Shown: positions 1 to 8,404 of the stretch, piece by piece | How positions within the stretch are numbered: the first letter of the stretch is position 1 | Layout: every line of letters begins with the position of its first letter | From: Pseudonocardia sp. TRM90224 | Lineage (GTDB): Bacteria; Actinomycetota; Actinomycetes; Mycobacteriales; Pseudonocardiaceae | DNA: 64,000 nucleotides | NCBI RefSeq assembly: GCF_021245725.1 | Contig: NZ_JAJGSX010000029.1 | Span: 1 to 64,000 of the forward strand | Direction: 5' to 3' | Notes under the pieces: model-generated | Seen by the model: only the letters and a program-made list of their open reading frames with translations | Database searches by the model: none | What the model was told of the DNA's origin: nothing | Translations under genes and position numbers: made by a program

Positions 1-66
1 AAACAAACTGGCATAAAACCAATTCATGATAAAGCTCGACACACTGTTGAGTTCTCAAAAGACACC
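1..66 (-). promoter_or_regulatory. rRNA operon leader, antitermination/processing element
   Basis: Read on the minus strand this stretch contains the motif TTTGAGAACTCAACAGTGTG (about 40-60). This motif is characteristic of actinobacterial pre-16S leaders, where it acts in antitermination and pre-rRNA processing. It is followed toward position 1 by TGCCAGTTTGTTT, which normally lies just before the mature 16S 5' end. The 16S gene therefore probably starts a few bases left of the window and reads leftward. A 16S-23S spacer is less likely, because no rRNA sequence precedes it and a strong promoter lies about 190 bases upstream. Confidence 0.8.
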
Positions 67-230
67 CGCACACCATCGGCTACCGCTAGGCAGCTATCCG
101 GGGCCTGTGCCAACCACTGTACACCTCCCGATCCGAGTGGATCCGGGGGCCCCAGTGAGGCGATCAGCTAACCCTGTTGACCTCAGCCCCGAGGGGCTTC
201 GTTCTGTCCGGTGTCTCGCTGACAAAGAGA

Positions 231-260
231 AAGTTACGCCAGGGGTTGACAGGACGTCAA
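231..260 (-). promoter_or_regulatory. Probable rrn promoter
   Basis: On the minus strand there is a -35 TTGACG (255-260) and a -10 TAACTT (231-236), separated by 18 bases. These match the usual actinobacterial rrn promoter elements TTGACN and TANNNT. The promoter points at the rRNA leader at 1-66. The 350-base gene-free stretch holds this promoter, a GC-rich hairpin AGCCCCGAGGGGCT near 184-197 and the leader. I see no protein gene there. Confidence 0.7.
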
Positions 261-350
261 ATCGGCCCCCCTAAACGGCGCTGACCAGCGCAAACGACCT
301 GATTCCTGTCACTCACCGTCGTTGCCGGCCGGTTGCGGCGCGACGAACGG

Positions 351-2552
351 TCAGCGTCGCCTGTCCACTTCGGCGGCGTTCCCGTCCTCGATGGATGAGC
401 CCTGACCTGCGGCGATGCCCTCAGGAGTGGGACCACCCTGGTCGTCGGAGGGCTCTTCCACGTCGTTCGCGTCCACTTTCGTGTGACCTGGGGAACATTC
501 TGATTCGTCGCTCTGCGCGACCAACGGTGCGGTTCCCGTCGCCAGGCGGCTGAGCATCGCGTTGTACGCCTTCAGCTCCGCATCCCCATCCACCTCTGCC
601 CGACGATCGGCGCTTCTGGCCGACCGTTCGTCCTGGCGCGACCATTGGATGAGCAGGACGACGACAACGAGCAGCAGCGGAATCTCCCCCGATGCCCACG
701 CGAGGCCGCCGCCGAGGCGCTGGTCGTCGAGCGGATTGGGCACCCACGGCAGGCCGAGCGACCGGTAGTACTCCCCGCCGATCACCGAGTTGTAGCTCAT
801 CAGCGCCACCCCGAAGAAGGCGTGGAACGGCACGGACGCGAAGACCACGCCCAGCCGCGCGGCGGGTGGCAGCCGGCGGGGCGCCGGGTCGATGCCGACG
901 ATCGGCCAGAAGAACAGCGAGCCGACCAGCAGGAAGTGCAGGTTCATGACGACGTGCGCCCAGTGCTCCGGCAGCGCGGCGGCGAACAGCCCCGAGAAGT
1001 ACAGGAGGTAGTAGCTCCCGACGAACAACGGCAACGTGACGAGCGGGTGGGTCAGCAGGCGCGCAACCGGCGAGTGGACGCCGGCCAGCAGCCACTCCCG
1101 TGGTCCCGGCGGACCCGTGCGCCCCGCGGGCGGCAACGCCCGCAGCGCGAGCGTGACCGGCCCACCGAGCACCAGCAGGATCGGCACGAGCATCGACAGG
1201 ATCATGTGCTCGGCCATGTGCACGCTGAACATGGCGTGCCCGTACGGTCCGATCCCCGAGCTCGTCGCGATGAGCAGCGCGGCGCACCCCGCCAGCCACG
1301 CGATCGTCCGGCCGACCGGCCACGCGTCACCTCTCCTGCGCAACCGGAGCACGCCGAGCACGTAGCAGAGCGCCATCGCGAGCGCGGCCGTGCCGAAGAT
1401 CAGGTCGAACCGCCACCCGAACGCGAGCGCGGCCGGCGTCGGCGGCCCGAAGAGGTCGTAGCCGAGCACCACCTCGAGCCGCGACGGGGCGCCTTCCCCG
1501 GTGTCGGGTGTCGCACTGCGCCCCAACGCCACGGCCAGCCCGATGGTGGCGGCCATCAGCACCACCTCGGCCCCGCCCAGCCGTAGCAGTGCGCCGGGTC
1601 TCCCCTGCGCCGCGGCGTCGACCGAGCTGCGCCGGTGCGCGGCTCCCATTGCGCCCAGCACGATCAGCGCGGCCGTCTTGAGCAGGATGAGCAGCCCGTA
1701 CGTCGAGCCGAACAGCGCCGCGATCGGGATGCGCACCAGCGCGTTGACCACACCGGTGACGGCCAGCGCCGTCCAGCACACCAGCGCCAACCGGGAGAAG
1801 CGTGGGACCGCCGTGGCCAGGCCGGTGAGCCGGTCGGGTGCCCTGCCTGCGGCGAGCACCAGCACCGCGACGAGTCCGCCGACCCACAGCGATGCCGCAA
1901 GCACGTGCAGCACGAGGCTGTTGGTGGCGATGTCGTGCGAGCCGCCCGACGCCGAGTGCCCCGTGAGCGTCACCGGGAGCGGGCCGAGCAGCGCCACCCC
2001 GAACAGGACGACGCTCCAGCCCCACGTCAGCACCGTGCGGCAACCCACCACGACCACCAGCGCGATCAGCGCGGTGAAGCCCCACGACGTCGACGCGGAC
2101 AGGCGGGGCACCAGATCGACGAGCAGCCGCAGATCGAGCACGTCGGAGACGGGGCGGCCCAGCGCATCGGCGACCGTCAACGGGATCAGCAAGGCTGCCG
2201 CGACCGTCCAGCCGACGGCGGTCCACGACGCGATCCGCAGCGCCCGGTACCCGGAGACGTCCAGGTACCCGGAGCGTTGGGGTGGCACGAGGAACGCCGC
2301 CAGCAGCGTGCCGCCGAGCGTCAGGACCATGAAGGTCTCCGCCGCCGCGCGCACCGCGGGGAGGCCGATCGTCGTCAACGTCCCCGGGTCGGGAAGGCCG
2401 AGCGACGCCAGCGGACGGGCACCCGACATCGCGGTGATGCCACCCGCGATCAGCACGGCGATCAGGACGCCGAGCCCGATCAGCATCGGCATCCCGTCGG
2501 GTTGGCGGTTCCGCGGAGTCGGTGCGGCTGGCTCGACGGTCGCTTGCGCCAT
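351..2552 (-). CDS. CopD/CtaG fusion: copper resistance and cytochrome c oxidase assembly membrane protein
   Basis: This 733-residue polytopic membrane protein has two known modules. The N-terminal part (about residues 25-350) is hydrophobic and resembles the CopD copper-transport domain. The C-terminal part (about 380-640) resembles caa3-type CtaG, with the His-rich MFSVHMAEHMILSM segment and the following helices. Such CopD-CtaG fusions are common in actinobacteria. The expected role is moving copper across the membrane and helping metallate cytochrome oxidase. A hydrophilic, acidic tail of about 90 residues follows the last helix. The gene is read toward the rRNA promoter and divergently from the methyltransferase gene. 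The ATG at 2552 fits the hydrophilic start MAQATVEP. The domain call is strong; copper specificity is inferred from the family. Confidence 0.85.
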   Translation of the reverse strand: MAQATVEPAAPTPRNRQPDGMPMLIGLGVLIAVLIAGGITAMSGARPLASLGLPDPGTLTTIGLPAVRAAAETFMVLTLGGTLLAAFLVPPQRSGYLDVSGYRALRIASWTAVGWTVAAALLIPLTVADALGRPVSDVLDLRLLVDLVPRLSASTSWGFTALIALVVVVGCRTVLTWGWSVVLFGVALLGPLPVTLTGHSASGGSHDIATNSLVLHVLAASLWVGGLVAVLVLAAGRAPDRLTGLATAVPRFSRLALVCWTALAVTGVVNALVRIPIAALFGSTYGLLILLKTAALIVLGAMGAAHRRSSVDAAAQGRPGALLRLGGAEVVLMAATIGLAVALGRSATPDTGEGAPSRLEVVLGYDLFGPPTPAALAFGWRFDLIFGTAALAMALCYVLGVLRLRRRGDAWPVGRTIAWLAGCAALLIATSSGIGPYGHAMFSVHMAEHMILSMLVPILLVLGGPVTLALRALPPAGRTGPPGPREWLLAGVHSPVARLLTHPLVTLPLFVGSYYLLYFSGLFAAALPEHWAHVVMNLHFLLVGSLFFWPIVGIDPAPRRLPPAARLGVVFASVPFHAFFGVALMSYNSVIGGEYYRSLGLPWVPNPLDDQRLGGGLAWASGEIPLLLVVVVLLIQWSRQDERSARSADRRAEVDGDAELKAYNAMLSRLATGTAPLVAQSDESECSPGHTKVDANDVEEPSDDQGGPTPEGIAAGQGSSIEDGNAAEVDRRR

Positions 2553-2626
2553 GCCCCTCAGGCTATGCCCGTGTCGTGCGACGCCAGGCGGGCGGCGGCG
2601 CGCGGTGGGGGTGCGACACTGCCGGC

Positions 2627-3295
2627 GTGGTCGACGGCGACGAGGCGGAGCGTGTGCTGCACGCGCTCACCGACCGGTTCGGACGGGGGCCGCTGGAGTG
2701 GGCGGCGGCCCCGCTCACGAAGGCCGAGCGGGTGCTCGACCTGTGTTGCGGGACGGGCGCCCTCGCCGATGCGTTGCCCGGCAGCTGGGTCGGCGTCGAT
2801 GCGGCGGCGGGGCCGCGGCGCCCCCGGATCCGTGGTCTGGCCACCGCGCTCCCGCTGCGGACGAGCTCGGTCGACGGGATCTGCATGCTGCTCGTCCTGC
2901 CCCGGCTCGGTGCGGTGGACGCCGTCTTCGCCGAGCTGCGACGGGTGCTGCGACCTGCGGGGACGCTCGTGCTGCTGGTCCCCTCGGCGGCGCCGCGGTC
3001 GCTGGCCGAGCTGGGCCTGCTGCGCAAGGTGCACCGCAGCGGCTGGACGAACCGCTCCGCATTGGACGGTGCGGGCTGGCTGCTGACGGCAGCGGACTTC
3101 GCGCTGCTCTCCGACGACCGGGAGCTCTTCCGCTATCGGCCGGGGCCGGAGCACGACCCGGTCGCCGACACGATGGCGCTGGCCACGGCCGGGGTGTGGC
3201 CGCCATCGCCGGCCGCTGATGTGCCGGTGCTCCTCGCCCGGCGCGCCGGCCAGCCGATCCCGGTGCCTATGCGCAGGATCGTCGCGCGCCGCTGA
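2627..3295 (+). CDS. Class I SAM-dependent methyltransferase
   Basis: This is a 222-residue Rossmann-fold methyltransferase. Motif I VLDLCCGTGALA lies near residue 29 and is followed by the second acidic strand (GVDAA) and a hydrophobic strand with LRPAGTLVLLVPS typical of UbiE-like enzymes. The substrate cannot be told. I use the GTG at 2627, which puts VVDGDEAERVL at the N-terminus. The longer frame from 2522 would overlap the divergent copD/ctaG start and adds Arg-rich, non-homologous residues. The next gene (PP2C) is convergent, 34 bases downstream. Confidence 0.8.
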   Translation: MVDGDEAERVLHALTDRFGRGPLEWAAAPLTKAERVLDLCCGTGALADALPGSWVGVDAAAGPRRPRIRGLATALPLRTSSVDGICMLLVLPRLGAVDAVFAELRRVLRPAGTLVLLVPSAAPRSLAELGLLRKVHRSGWTNRSALDGAGWLLTAADFALLSDDRELFRYRPGPEHDPVADTMALATAGVWPPSPAADVPVLLARRAGQPIPVPMRRIVARR

Positions 3296-3329
3296 GCCCG
3301 GCTCTGCGGTGGCGACCCATCGGCTCGGG

Positions 3330-4127
3330 TCAGCCCAGCTCGCGTTCGGCTGCGGCGCCCACGACGAGCGGCGTGTCGTCGGCGATCATCGGCTCGTCCA
3401 CGAGGTCGGCGACGATGACGGTGATGTTGTCGGGGCCGCCGCCCGCGTTCGCGCTCTCGATCAGCCTCGCCACCGCGCCGGCCCGTTCCGGCTCGTTCGT
3501 CAGGATCTCCCGCACGCCGTCGTCGTCGAGCACGGCGGTGAGGCCGTCGGAGCAGATCAGGTAGCGGTCGCCGACCCGGCCTTCGTAGAGGAAGAGGTCG
3601 GGCTCGGCCGCCGCGCCGTCCTGGAGCGTGCGGATGAGCCATGACCTGCGCGGATGGTCGACGGCCTCCTCCGCGGAGATCCGGCCCTCGTCGACGAGCG
3701 CCTGCACGAGGGTGTGGTCGCGGGTGAGGCGCAGCAGCTCGCCGTCGCGCAGGAGATAGGCGCGCGAATCGCCGATGTGCGACACGCCGATGCGGTCGCC
3801 GTCGACGAGGAACGCGACGACGGTGGTGCCGGTGCCGCGCAGCTCGGCGTTGTCGTGCGCGAGGGCGGTGAGGCGGCCTGCGGCGTCGTCGAGCGCGGCG
3901 CTCAACGTGCCGAGCAGGTCCACGTCGCGCAGGTTGGCCCCGCGAAGTTGGGAGTCCATGTCGAGCAGCGCCGATATCGCGACGGAGCTGGCCACTTCGC
4001 CGTGGGCGTGCCCGCCCATACCGTCGGCGACGGCGAGCAGTCGCGGACTTGTGGCAGCCGAATCCTGGTTCATCGGCCTGCGTCGGCCGGTGTCGGAGCC
4101 GGCCGCGGAGCGCAGCGTCGGAGCCAT
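3330..4127 (-). CDS. PP2C-family Ser/Thr protein phosphatase
   Basis: This 265-residue protein has all the metal-binding signatures of PPM/PP2C phosphatases: NQDSA near residue 20, ADGMGGHAHGE near 34, GDSRAYLLRDGE near 119, the SDGL segment near 193 and GPDNITVIVAD near 231. It should be a cytosolic Mn2+/Mg2+-dependent phosphatase reversing Ser/Thr kinase signals. No kinase gene is next to it. It is transcribed divergently from the methylase-like gene at 4193, with 65 bases between them that carry repeated TGTGAAC motifs. The catalytic residues look intact, so activity is likely. Confidence 0.92.
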   Translation of the reverse strand: MAPTLRSAAGSDTGRRRPMNQDSAATSPRLLAVADGMGGHAHGEVASSVAISALLDMDSQLRGANLRDVDLLGTLSAALDDAAGRLTALAHDNAELRGTGTTVVAFLVDGDRIGVSHIGDSRAYLLRDGELLRLTRDHTLVQALVDEGRISAEEAVDHPRRSWLIRTLQDGAAAEPDLFLYEGRVGDRYLICSDGLTAVLDDDGVREILTNEPERAGAVARLIESANAGGGPDNITVIVADLVDEPMIADDTPLVVGAAAERELG

Positions 4128-4143
4128 GGCGTCAGACTCTCAT

Positions 4144-4180
4144 GCTGTGAACATGCTTCACAAGCAGGGTTACTGTGAAC
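4144..4180. promoter_or_regulatory. Divergent operator/promoter candidate
   Basis: Between the PP2C and methylase-like genes, TGTGAAC occurs twice in direct orientation (4146-4152 and 4174-4180), 28 bases apart. The first copy is part of the dyad GTGAACATGCTTCAC. TGAACA (4148-4153), 17 bases and TACTGT (4171-4176) could form a promoter for the methylase-like gene, giving an almost leaderless mRNA that starts close to the GTG at 4193. The HTH at the N-terminus of that protein is a candidate binder. This is inference from sequence symmetry only. Confidence 0.4.
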
Positions 4181-4192
4181 TAGCGTCACTAC

Positions 4193-5968
4193 GTGGCTGG
4201 TGACACGACCGTCAGCACGGGCGAGATCGCCCGGCTCGGCGGTGTGGGCCGGGCCGCGGTGAGCAACTGGCGTCGACGCCACAAGGACTTCCCCACGCCG
4301 GTCGCCGGCACAGCGGCGAACCCGCGGTTCGCGCTGGTCGACGTCGAGGCATGGCTCCGTCGTAACGGGAGACCGTACCGGCTGTCCCCCGCGGACCGCG
4401 CATGGCAACACCTTCGCCCCGAAGGCGACGACCTCCACGTCGCCAGCAGGCTTGCCGCAGCGGGTGAGTTCCTGCTCGCCGACTACGACCCAGCGCTGCT
4501 CGAACGCCTTCCCGGGCGGCCCACCCAGCTGCGGATCGACCGCCCGCTGCGGCAGGCGCTGAGCGAGATGACCGCGTCCATGGGCGCGGGTGCGGCGTTC
4601 GAGGAGATCTGCGGGCGACACCGCCGCCGGCAGGATCCGACCGACGAGCTCGCGGCCGCCATGGCCCAGATCGCGATGCCGACGGCCGGCACGTTGCTCG
4701 ACCCGGCATGCGGCACGGGCGCGCTGCTGCTCGCGGCGGCTCCACGGCTCGCGCTGGGGCAGGCGGGCGACCCGGTCGTCGCCCGGATCGCCGCGACGCG
4801 GCTCCTGCTCGCGGGGATCGAGTGTGAGCTGCTCGCGTCCGATGCGCTGCTCGCGCCGGGCTTCCCCGGCGAGCCGGTCGACGCCGTGGTGTGCAACGCG
4901 CCTGGTGACAAGGCCCGCGGGCATGCCGCGCTGGCCGGCGATCCGCGTTTCGTCCACGGGCTGCCGCCGCGCAACGAGCCCGAGCTCGCGTGGCTGCAGC
5001 ACAGCCTCAGCAGGGTCCGTCCCGACGGCATGGTGGTGGTGCGGATGCCACACGCCGCCGCATCGCGACGGTCGGGGCGCCGGATCCGCGCGAGCCTGCT
5101 GCGCAGCGGCGCCCTCCGGGCCGTCATTACGGTGCCGGAAGGAGATCTGTGGGTGCTGCGCGCCGCGGCCGACGACACGGGCCCGGCGCGGGCGCTGCTG
5201 CTCGGACGGGTGCCGCCGGAGCGGGCCGCCCCGCTCTGGGAGGAGTTCGGCGCGGGCGCGGCGACCCCCCGGGGCGGTGTTGTCGTCCCGGTGGTCGACC
5301 TGCTCGACGACGACGTCGACCTCAGCCCCGACCGGCACCTGCCGCGCGCGGACGGGACGGATCCGGGACACGCCTTCGCAACGCTGCTCGGCTCCGGCGC
5401 CGAGGACGTCCCCGCGCTCGAGGCGCTGCCGGAGCGGCGGGCGCTGCCCACCGCAACCGTCACGGAGCTGACGAGGGCAGGCGCGCTGCGGCTGCGGCAC
5501 GCGCCGTCGCGGCTCGCGCTCGGCAGCGGCTCGGTCGCCGTGCTCACCGCGGCCGACCTCGCCGTCGGCACCACTCCGACGGCGCGCACGACGTCGGGCC
5601 CCGCGCTGGTCAGGATCCGGCCGGGAGACGTCGTCGCGGCGGCGATGGGCCGGGTCCGTGTGGCGTCGGCGAAAGCCGTGCTCGGGCCGGGTCTGACGGT
5701 GTACCGCGTCGACCCCGAGCAGCTCGATCCCGAGTTCCTGGCCGGCGTGCTGCGGGCCGCACCCGCGGTCGGGAACGGCTCGTCGCGCTACGGGCGGGTG
5801 CGGGTGCCGCTGATGGAGCTCGCCGAGCAACGCGCGTACGGCGCGGCCTTCCGCGAGCTGCTGGAGACCGCCGACGTCGCGCGCGCCGCGGCGACGCGGG
5901 CGGAGCAGCTGCAGCAGCTCGGCGAGGAAGGGCTGGTCACCGGGTGGTTGCGGCCCAGGCCGTGTTGA
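4193..5968 (+). CDS. HTH plus N6-adenine methylase-like protein with degenerate catalytic motif
   Basis: This 591-residue protein has an N-terminal winged/HTH segment (STGEIARLGGVGRAAVSNW, residues 7-26, extending to about 60). A type-I-like N6 DNA methylase core follows, with SAM motif LLDPACGTGALLLA near residue 165. Where family members carry NPPY/F, this protein reads VVCNAPGD (about residue 234), so the catalytic Pro-Pro-aromatic is missing. The last 200 residues resemble a target-recognition part. No hsdR or hsdS gene is nearby. The GTG start is chosen because it gives the HTH a natural N-terminus. The gene may encode a DNA-binding regulator derived from a methylase rather than an active enzyme. 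Its stop codon lies inside a long hairpin. Confidence 0.75.
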   Translation: MAGDTTVSTGEIARLGGVGRAAVSNWRRRHKDFPTPVAGTAANPRFALVDVEAWLRRNGRPYRLSPADRAWQHLRPEGDDLHVASRLAAAGEFLLADYDPALLERLPGRPTQLRIDRPLRQALSEMTASMGAGAAFEEICGRHRRRQDPTDELAAAMAQIAMPTAGTLLDPACGTGALLLAAAPRLALGQAGDPVVARIAATRLLLAGIECELLASDALLAPGFPGEPVDAVVCNAPGDKARGHAALAGDPRFVHGLPPRNEPELAWLQHSLSRVRPDGMVVVRMPHAAASRRSGRRIRASLLRSGALRAVITVPEGDLWVLRAAADDTGPARALLLGRVPPERAAPLWEEFGAGAATPRGGVVVPVVDLLDDDVDLSPDRHLPRADGTDPGHAFATLLGSGAEDVPALEALPERRALPTATVTELTRAGALRLRHAPSRLALGSGSVAVLTAADLAVGTTPTARTTSGPALVRIRPGDVVAAAMGRVRVASAKAVLGPGLTVYRVDPEQLDPEFLAGVLRAAPAVGNGSSRYGRVRVPLMELAEQRAYGAAFRELLETADVARAAATRAEQLQQLGEEGLVTGWLRPRPC

Positions 5969-6122
5969 GGAAGTCAGGGTCGATGCTCTTCGTGATCCAG
6001 ATCGCCGCTGGCAAGGCGCCGCCACGAGCCGTCGTACTTGACGTACCCGGTCGTGGCGGCAACGCCGCCAGCGGCGATCTGGGCGCGAAGAGCGCGATCA
6101 GGACTTTCTCAACACGGCCTGG
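5955..6122. repeat. Long imperfect inverted repeat (168 bp)
   Basis: Two arms of about 75 bases (5955-6029 and 6048-6122) are mostly complementary. The left arm opens with CCAGGCCGTGTTGAG and the right arm closes with CTCAACACGGCCTGG. Both share the inner block CAGATCGCCGCTGGC on opposite strands. The loop contains GTACTTGACGTAC. The element covers the last codons and TGA of the methylase-like gene and ends 14 bases before the WYL regulator start. It could be a MITE-like insertion, an RNA hairpin or a terminator without a U tract. No flanking target-site duplication is obvious. Confidence 0.75.
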
Positions 6123-6136
6123 TTAGGGTCCGAGAG

Positions 6137-7114
6137 GTGTGGGACACCTCGGGGCGGCTGCTGCGGGTGCTCGAGCTGCTCCAGCAACGCCACGAGTGGA
6201 GTGCGACGGAGCTGGCCGAACGCCTGGACGTCTCGACGCGGACGATCCGCCGCGACGTCGATCGGCTCCGCGCGATCGGCTACCCGGTCGAGGCCAAGCT
6301 CGGCGTCGACGGCGGCTACCACCTGGAGCCGGGCGCGACGCTCCCGCCGCTGATGTTCGACGCCGACGAGGCCGTCGCGACCGTCCTCGCGTTGCAGGCG
6401 TTCAGCTCCTCGCCGATCGGGCCCGCCGACGGCAGCGCGTTGCGTGCGCTCGTGAAGCTGGTGCGCGTGATGCCGCGGCGCCTGCGCGGCCGGATCGACG
6501 CGGTGGTGAGCGGGGTGCGCCAGACCGACGTGGGGACGATCCGCGGCCAGGACGCGCCGCTCATGTCGATGGAGGCGCTCGTGGACGTCGCTGCGGCGTG
6601 CCGCGACCGGCGGCGGGCCACCGCCGTGAACGCGACCGACGGCGAGCTGCTCATCGACCCGCTGAGCGTCGTCCGGGCGGGGCAGCGCTGGTTCCTGGTG
6701 GCGTGGGACGTCGTCGCCGGTGAGTGGCGCACTCTGCGCGTCGATCACCTGACGTCGTTCGAGGCGACCGACCGGCCCGCGATGCCGCGGGAGCCACCGA
6801 GCGCCGACCTGGAGAGCTACGTCGTCCAGCACCTCGGACGGCAGATCCAGCAGGTGCGGGCGACGGTCCGGGTCGAGGCGCCGGCGGAGCGGGTGGTGCC
6901 GTGGATCGACCCGGCGTTCGGCACGGTGGAGCCGGCCGGTGCGCAGGCATGCGTCGTCCGCTGCGGGGCGGACACCTACGCGGCCATCGCACGCTGGATC
7001 CTGCTGCTCGACGCCGAGGTCACCGTCGTCGAGCCGGCCGAGCTCGCCGCGGAGTACGCGACGATCGCCGAGCGGGCGGCCGACATCGCCCGCCGCTACC
7101 GGTCCGCCGGCTGA
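6137..7114 (+). CDS. YafY-type HTH/WYL-domain transcriptional regulator
   Basis: This 325-residue protein starts with a DeoR-like HTH (SATELAERLDVSTRTIRRDV, about residues 20-39). A WYL domain follows (about 140-220, with RAGQRWFLVAWDVVAGEWR) and then a WCX-like C-terminal extension. WYL proteins sense nucleic-acid or nucleotide ligands and regulate stress, defence or metabolic genes. The GTG at 6137 places WDTSGRLLRVLELL at the N-terminus, as is typical. The open frame extends further left only through the inverted repeat. The convergent GPP34 gene ends 6 bases downstream. The target is not known from the sequence. Confidence 0.88.
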   Translation: MWDTSGRLLRVLELLQQRHEWSATELAERLDVSTRTIRRDVDRLRAIGYPVEAKLGVDGGYHLEPGATLPPLMFDADEAVATVLALQAFSSSPIGPADGSALRALVKLVRVMPRRLRGRIDAVVSGVRQTDVGTIRGQDAPLMSMEALVDVAAACRDRRRATAVNATDGELLIDPLSVVRAGQRWFLVAWDVVAGEWRTLRVDHLTSFEATDRPAMPREPPSADLESYVVQHLGRQIQQVRATVRVEAPAERVVPWIDPAFGTVEPAGAQACVVRCGADTYAAIARWILLLDAEVTVVEPAELAAEYATIAERAADIARRYRSAG

Positions 7115-7119
7115 GGGTT

Positions 7120-7785
7120 TCAGGAGCTGCTGGCCGCGCTCGCGCTGACCGCGGCGGACACCGCGATCGCCACGCTGGTCTGCACGGCCTGCACGGCCTT
7201 GCGCACCGCGGCGCCGGCCCACTCGCCGCTGGTGATCTCACGTGCGCGGGCCCGGACCTCCCGCCGCGGGCCGTCGACGATCTTGTGCTCGGCCTTCACG
7301 GCGTGCAGGAGCGACACGAGGCAGGCGGTGTGCTCGTCGGGCCGGCCGCCTTTCAGCAGCACGTCGCCGAGGCGGGACCGCAGTGCCTCTCGCGGTGCGG
7401 GGTCGATCGCGGGCCAGGCCGTCGCCGGGAACAGCCCGAGCCGCCGTTCGGAGCGGCGATCGAGCACCCCGCGCTCGACGAGCCGCTCCAGCACCGGGAC
7501 ACGGGTCTTCGACGCGAGCCGCTCGACGGCGCGCTGGGCGCGGACCGGACTTCCACCCAGCTTGGCGAGCGCGGCGTCGAGGATGTTGTTGCCGGTCGAC
7601 GAGGGGTCGGCGACGGTCAGCCGGGCCTTCGCACCCTCGCCGGCGGCGGTGACCCGGCCCGAGAGCGAGAGGTCCAGCAGCAGCGCACCGCCGATCGCCC
7701 GGTCCAGCGAGGTTCCGTCGACGATCGACCGTCCGGTCGTGGGATCGAACAGCAACAGGGCGAGGTCCTCAGCAACGCTTGCCAT
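7120..7785 (-). CDS. GPP34 (GOLPH3-like) family protein
   Basis: This 221-residue protein begins SVAEDLALLLFDPTTGRSIVDG, typical of the bacterial GPP34 family related to Golgi phosphoprotein 3 (Vps74). Eukaryotic members bind phosphatidylinositol-4-phosphate; bacterial roles are mostly unknown. The middle part has the expected helical pattern and the C-terminus is an Ala/Ser-rich helix. It lies 12 bases downstream of the TetR gene on the same strand, at the end of a likely operon of ABC ATPase, ABC permease, TetR and GPP34, so a membrane-associated role is possible. Family assignment is strong; function is open. Confidence 0.85.
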   Translation of the reverse strand: MASVAEDLALLLFDPTTGRSIVDGTSLDRAIGGALLLDLSLSGRVTAAGEGAKARLTVADPSSTGNNILDAALAKLGGSPVRAQRAVERLASKTRVPVLERLVERGVLDRRSERRLGLFPATAWPAIDPAPREALRSRLGDVLLKGGRPDEHTACLVSLLHAVKAEHKIVDGPRREVRARAREITSGEWAGAAVRKAVQAVQTSVAIAVSAAVSASAASSS

Positions 7786-7797
7786 GCGGTTCTCCTT

Positions 7798-8391
7798 TCA
7801 CCCTGCCCGCAGCGCGAGCAGAACTGCCGTCTGAAGTTCCGTTGCGGCGGCGTCGAGGTCGAACGTGGGGTCGGCGATCCACTCGGCCACCACCCCGTCG
7901 AGCGCACCACCGATCGCCAGCGCCATCACGCGGGAGTCGACGTCGCGGAACCTGCCCGCTTCCTTGCCGAGGTCGATCATGCTCGCGACGGCCTGCCACC
8001 GCTGGGTGGCACCTGTGGTGCCCGGTGCGGCCGCCCCTGTGTTCGCCAGCACCTCGACGATGACGCGGACGTGCGTCGGGTGCTCGCCGAGGTGGCGCAT
8101 CGCCGCCCCGATGTAGGCGACGATCATGCCCTCGGCGTCGGGCGCGGCCTCCACCTGCTGCGACACCGCTGCCACGTAGGCATCCAGCACGTGCGCGAGC
8201 GCCGCCTCGATCACCTTGTCCTTGGACGTGAAGTGGTAGAGCACCGCGGCCTTGGAGATCCCAGCCGCCGCCGCGATGGCCGAGAGGGACGTGCCGGCGT
8301 GGCCGCGCTCGGACATCAGCCCGATCGTGCAGTCGACGATCTGCCGGCGCCGCGCCTCCTCGGTGAAGGTGAGCCGCCGGTTCTCCGTCAT
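7798..8391 (-). CDS. TetR/AcrR-family repressor
   Basis: This 197-residue regulator has the N-terminal HTH TSLSAIAAAAGISKAAVLYH (about residues 31-50) followed by FTSKDKVIEAALAHVLDAYV, typical of TetR, and a ligand-binding C-terminal domain. The ATG at 8391 is used because MTENRRLTFTEEARRRQIVD is a standard TetR N-terminus. The open frame runs further upstream only as a shadow of the permease gene. It lies 13 bases downstream of the ABC permease and probably controls its own operon through the palindrome at 10112-10127. The likely inducer is a substrate of the ABC exporter. Confidence 0.9.
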   Translation of the reverse strand: MTENRRLTFTEEARRRQIVDCTIGLMSERGHAGTSLSAIAAAAGISKAAVLYHFTSKDKVIEAALAHVLDAYVAAVSQQVEAAPDAEGMIVAYIGAAMRHLGEHPTHVRVIVEVLANTGAAAPGTTGATQRWQAVASMIDLGKEAGRFRDVDSRVMALAIGGALDGVVAEWIADPTFDLDAAATELQTAVLLALRAG

Positions 8392-8404
8392 GTCCTGCCT
8401 CCGG

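Noticed and set aside
245-275. TTGACA ... TAAACG promoter on the plus strand
   Set aside because: Spacing is about 19-20 bases and no gene follows rightward; it overlaps the better minus-strand rrn promoter.
645-1586. Long plus-strand frame opposite copD/ctaG (313 residues)
   Set aside because: Arg/Gln/His-rich product with no motif; mirror frame of a real gene in GC-rich DNA. Many similar long frames across the window were dropped for the same reason.
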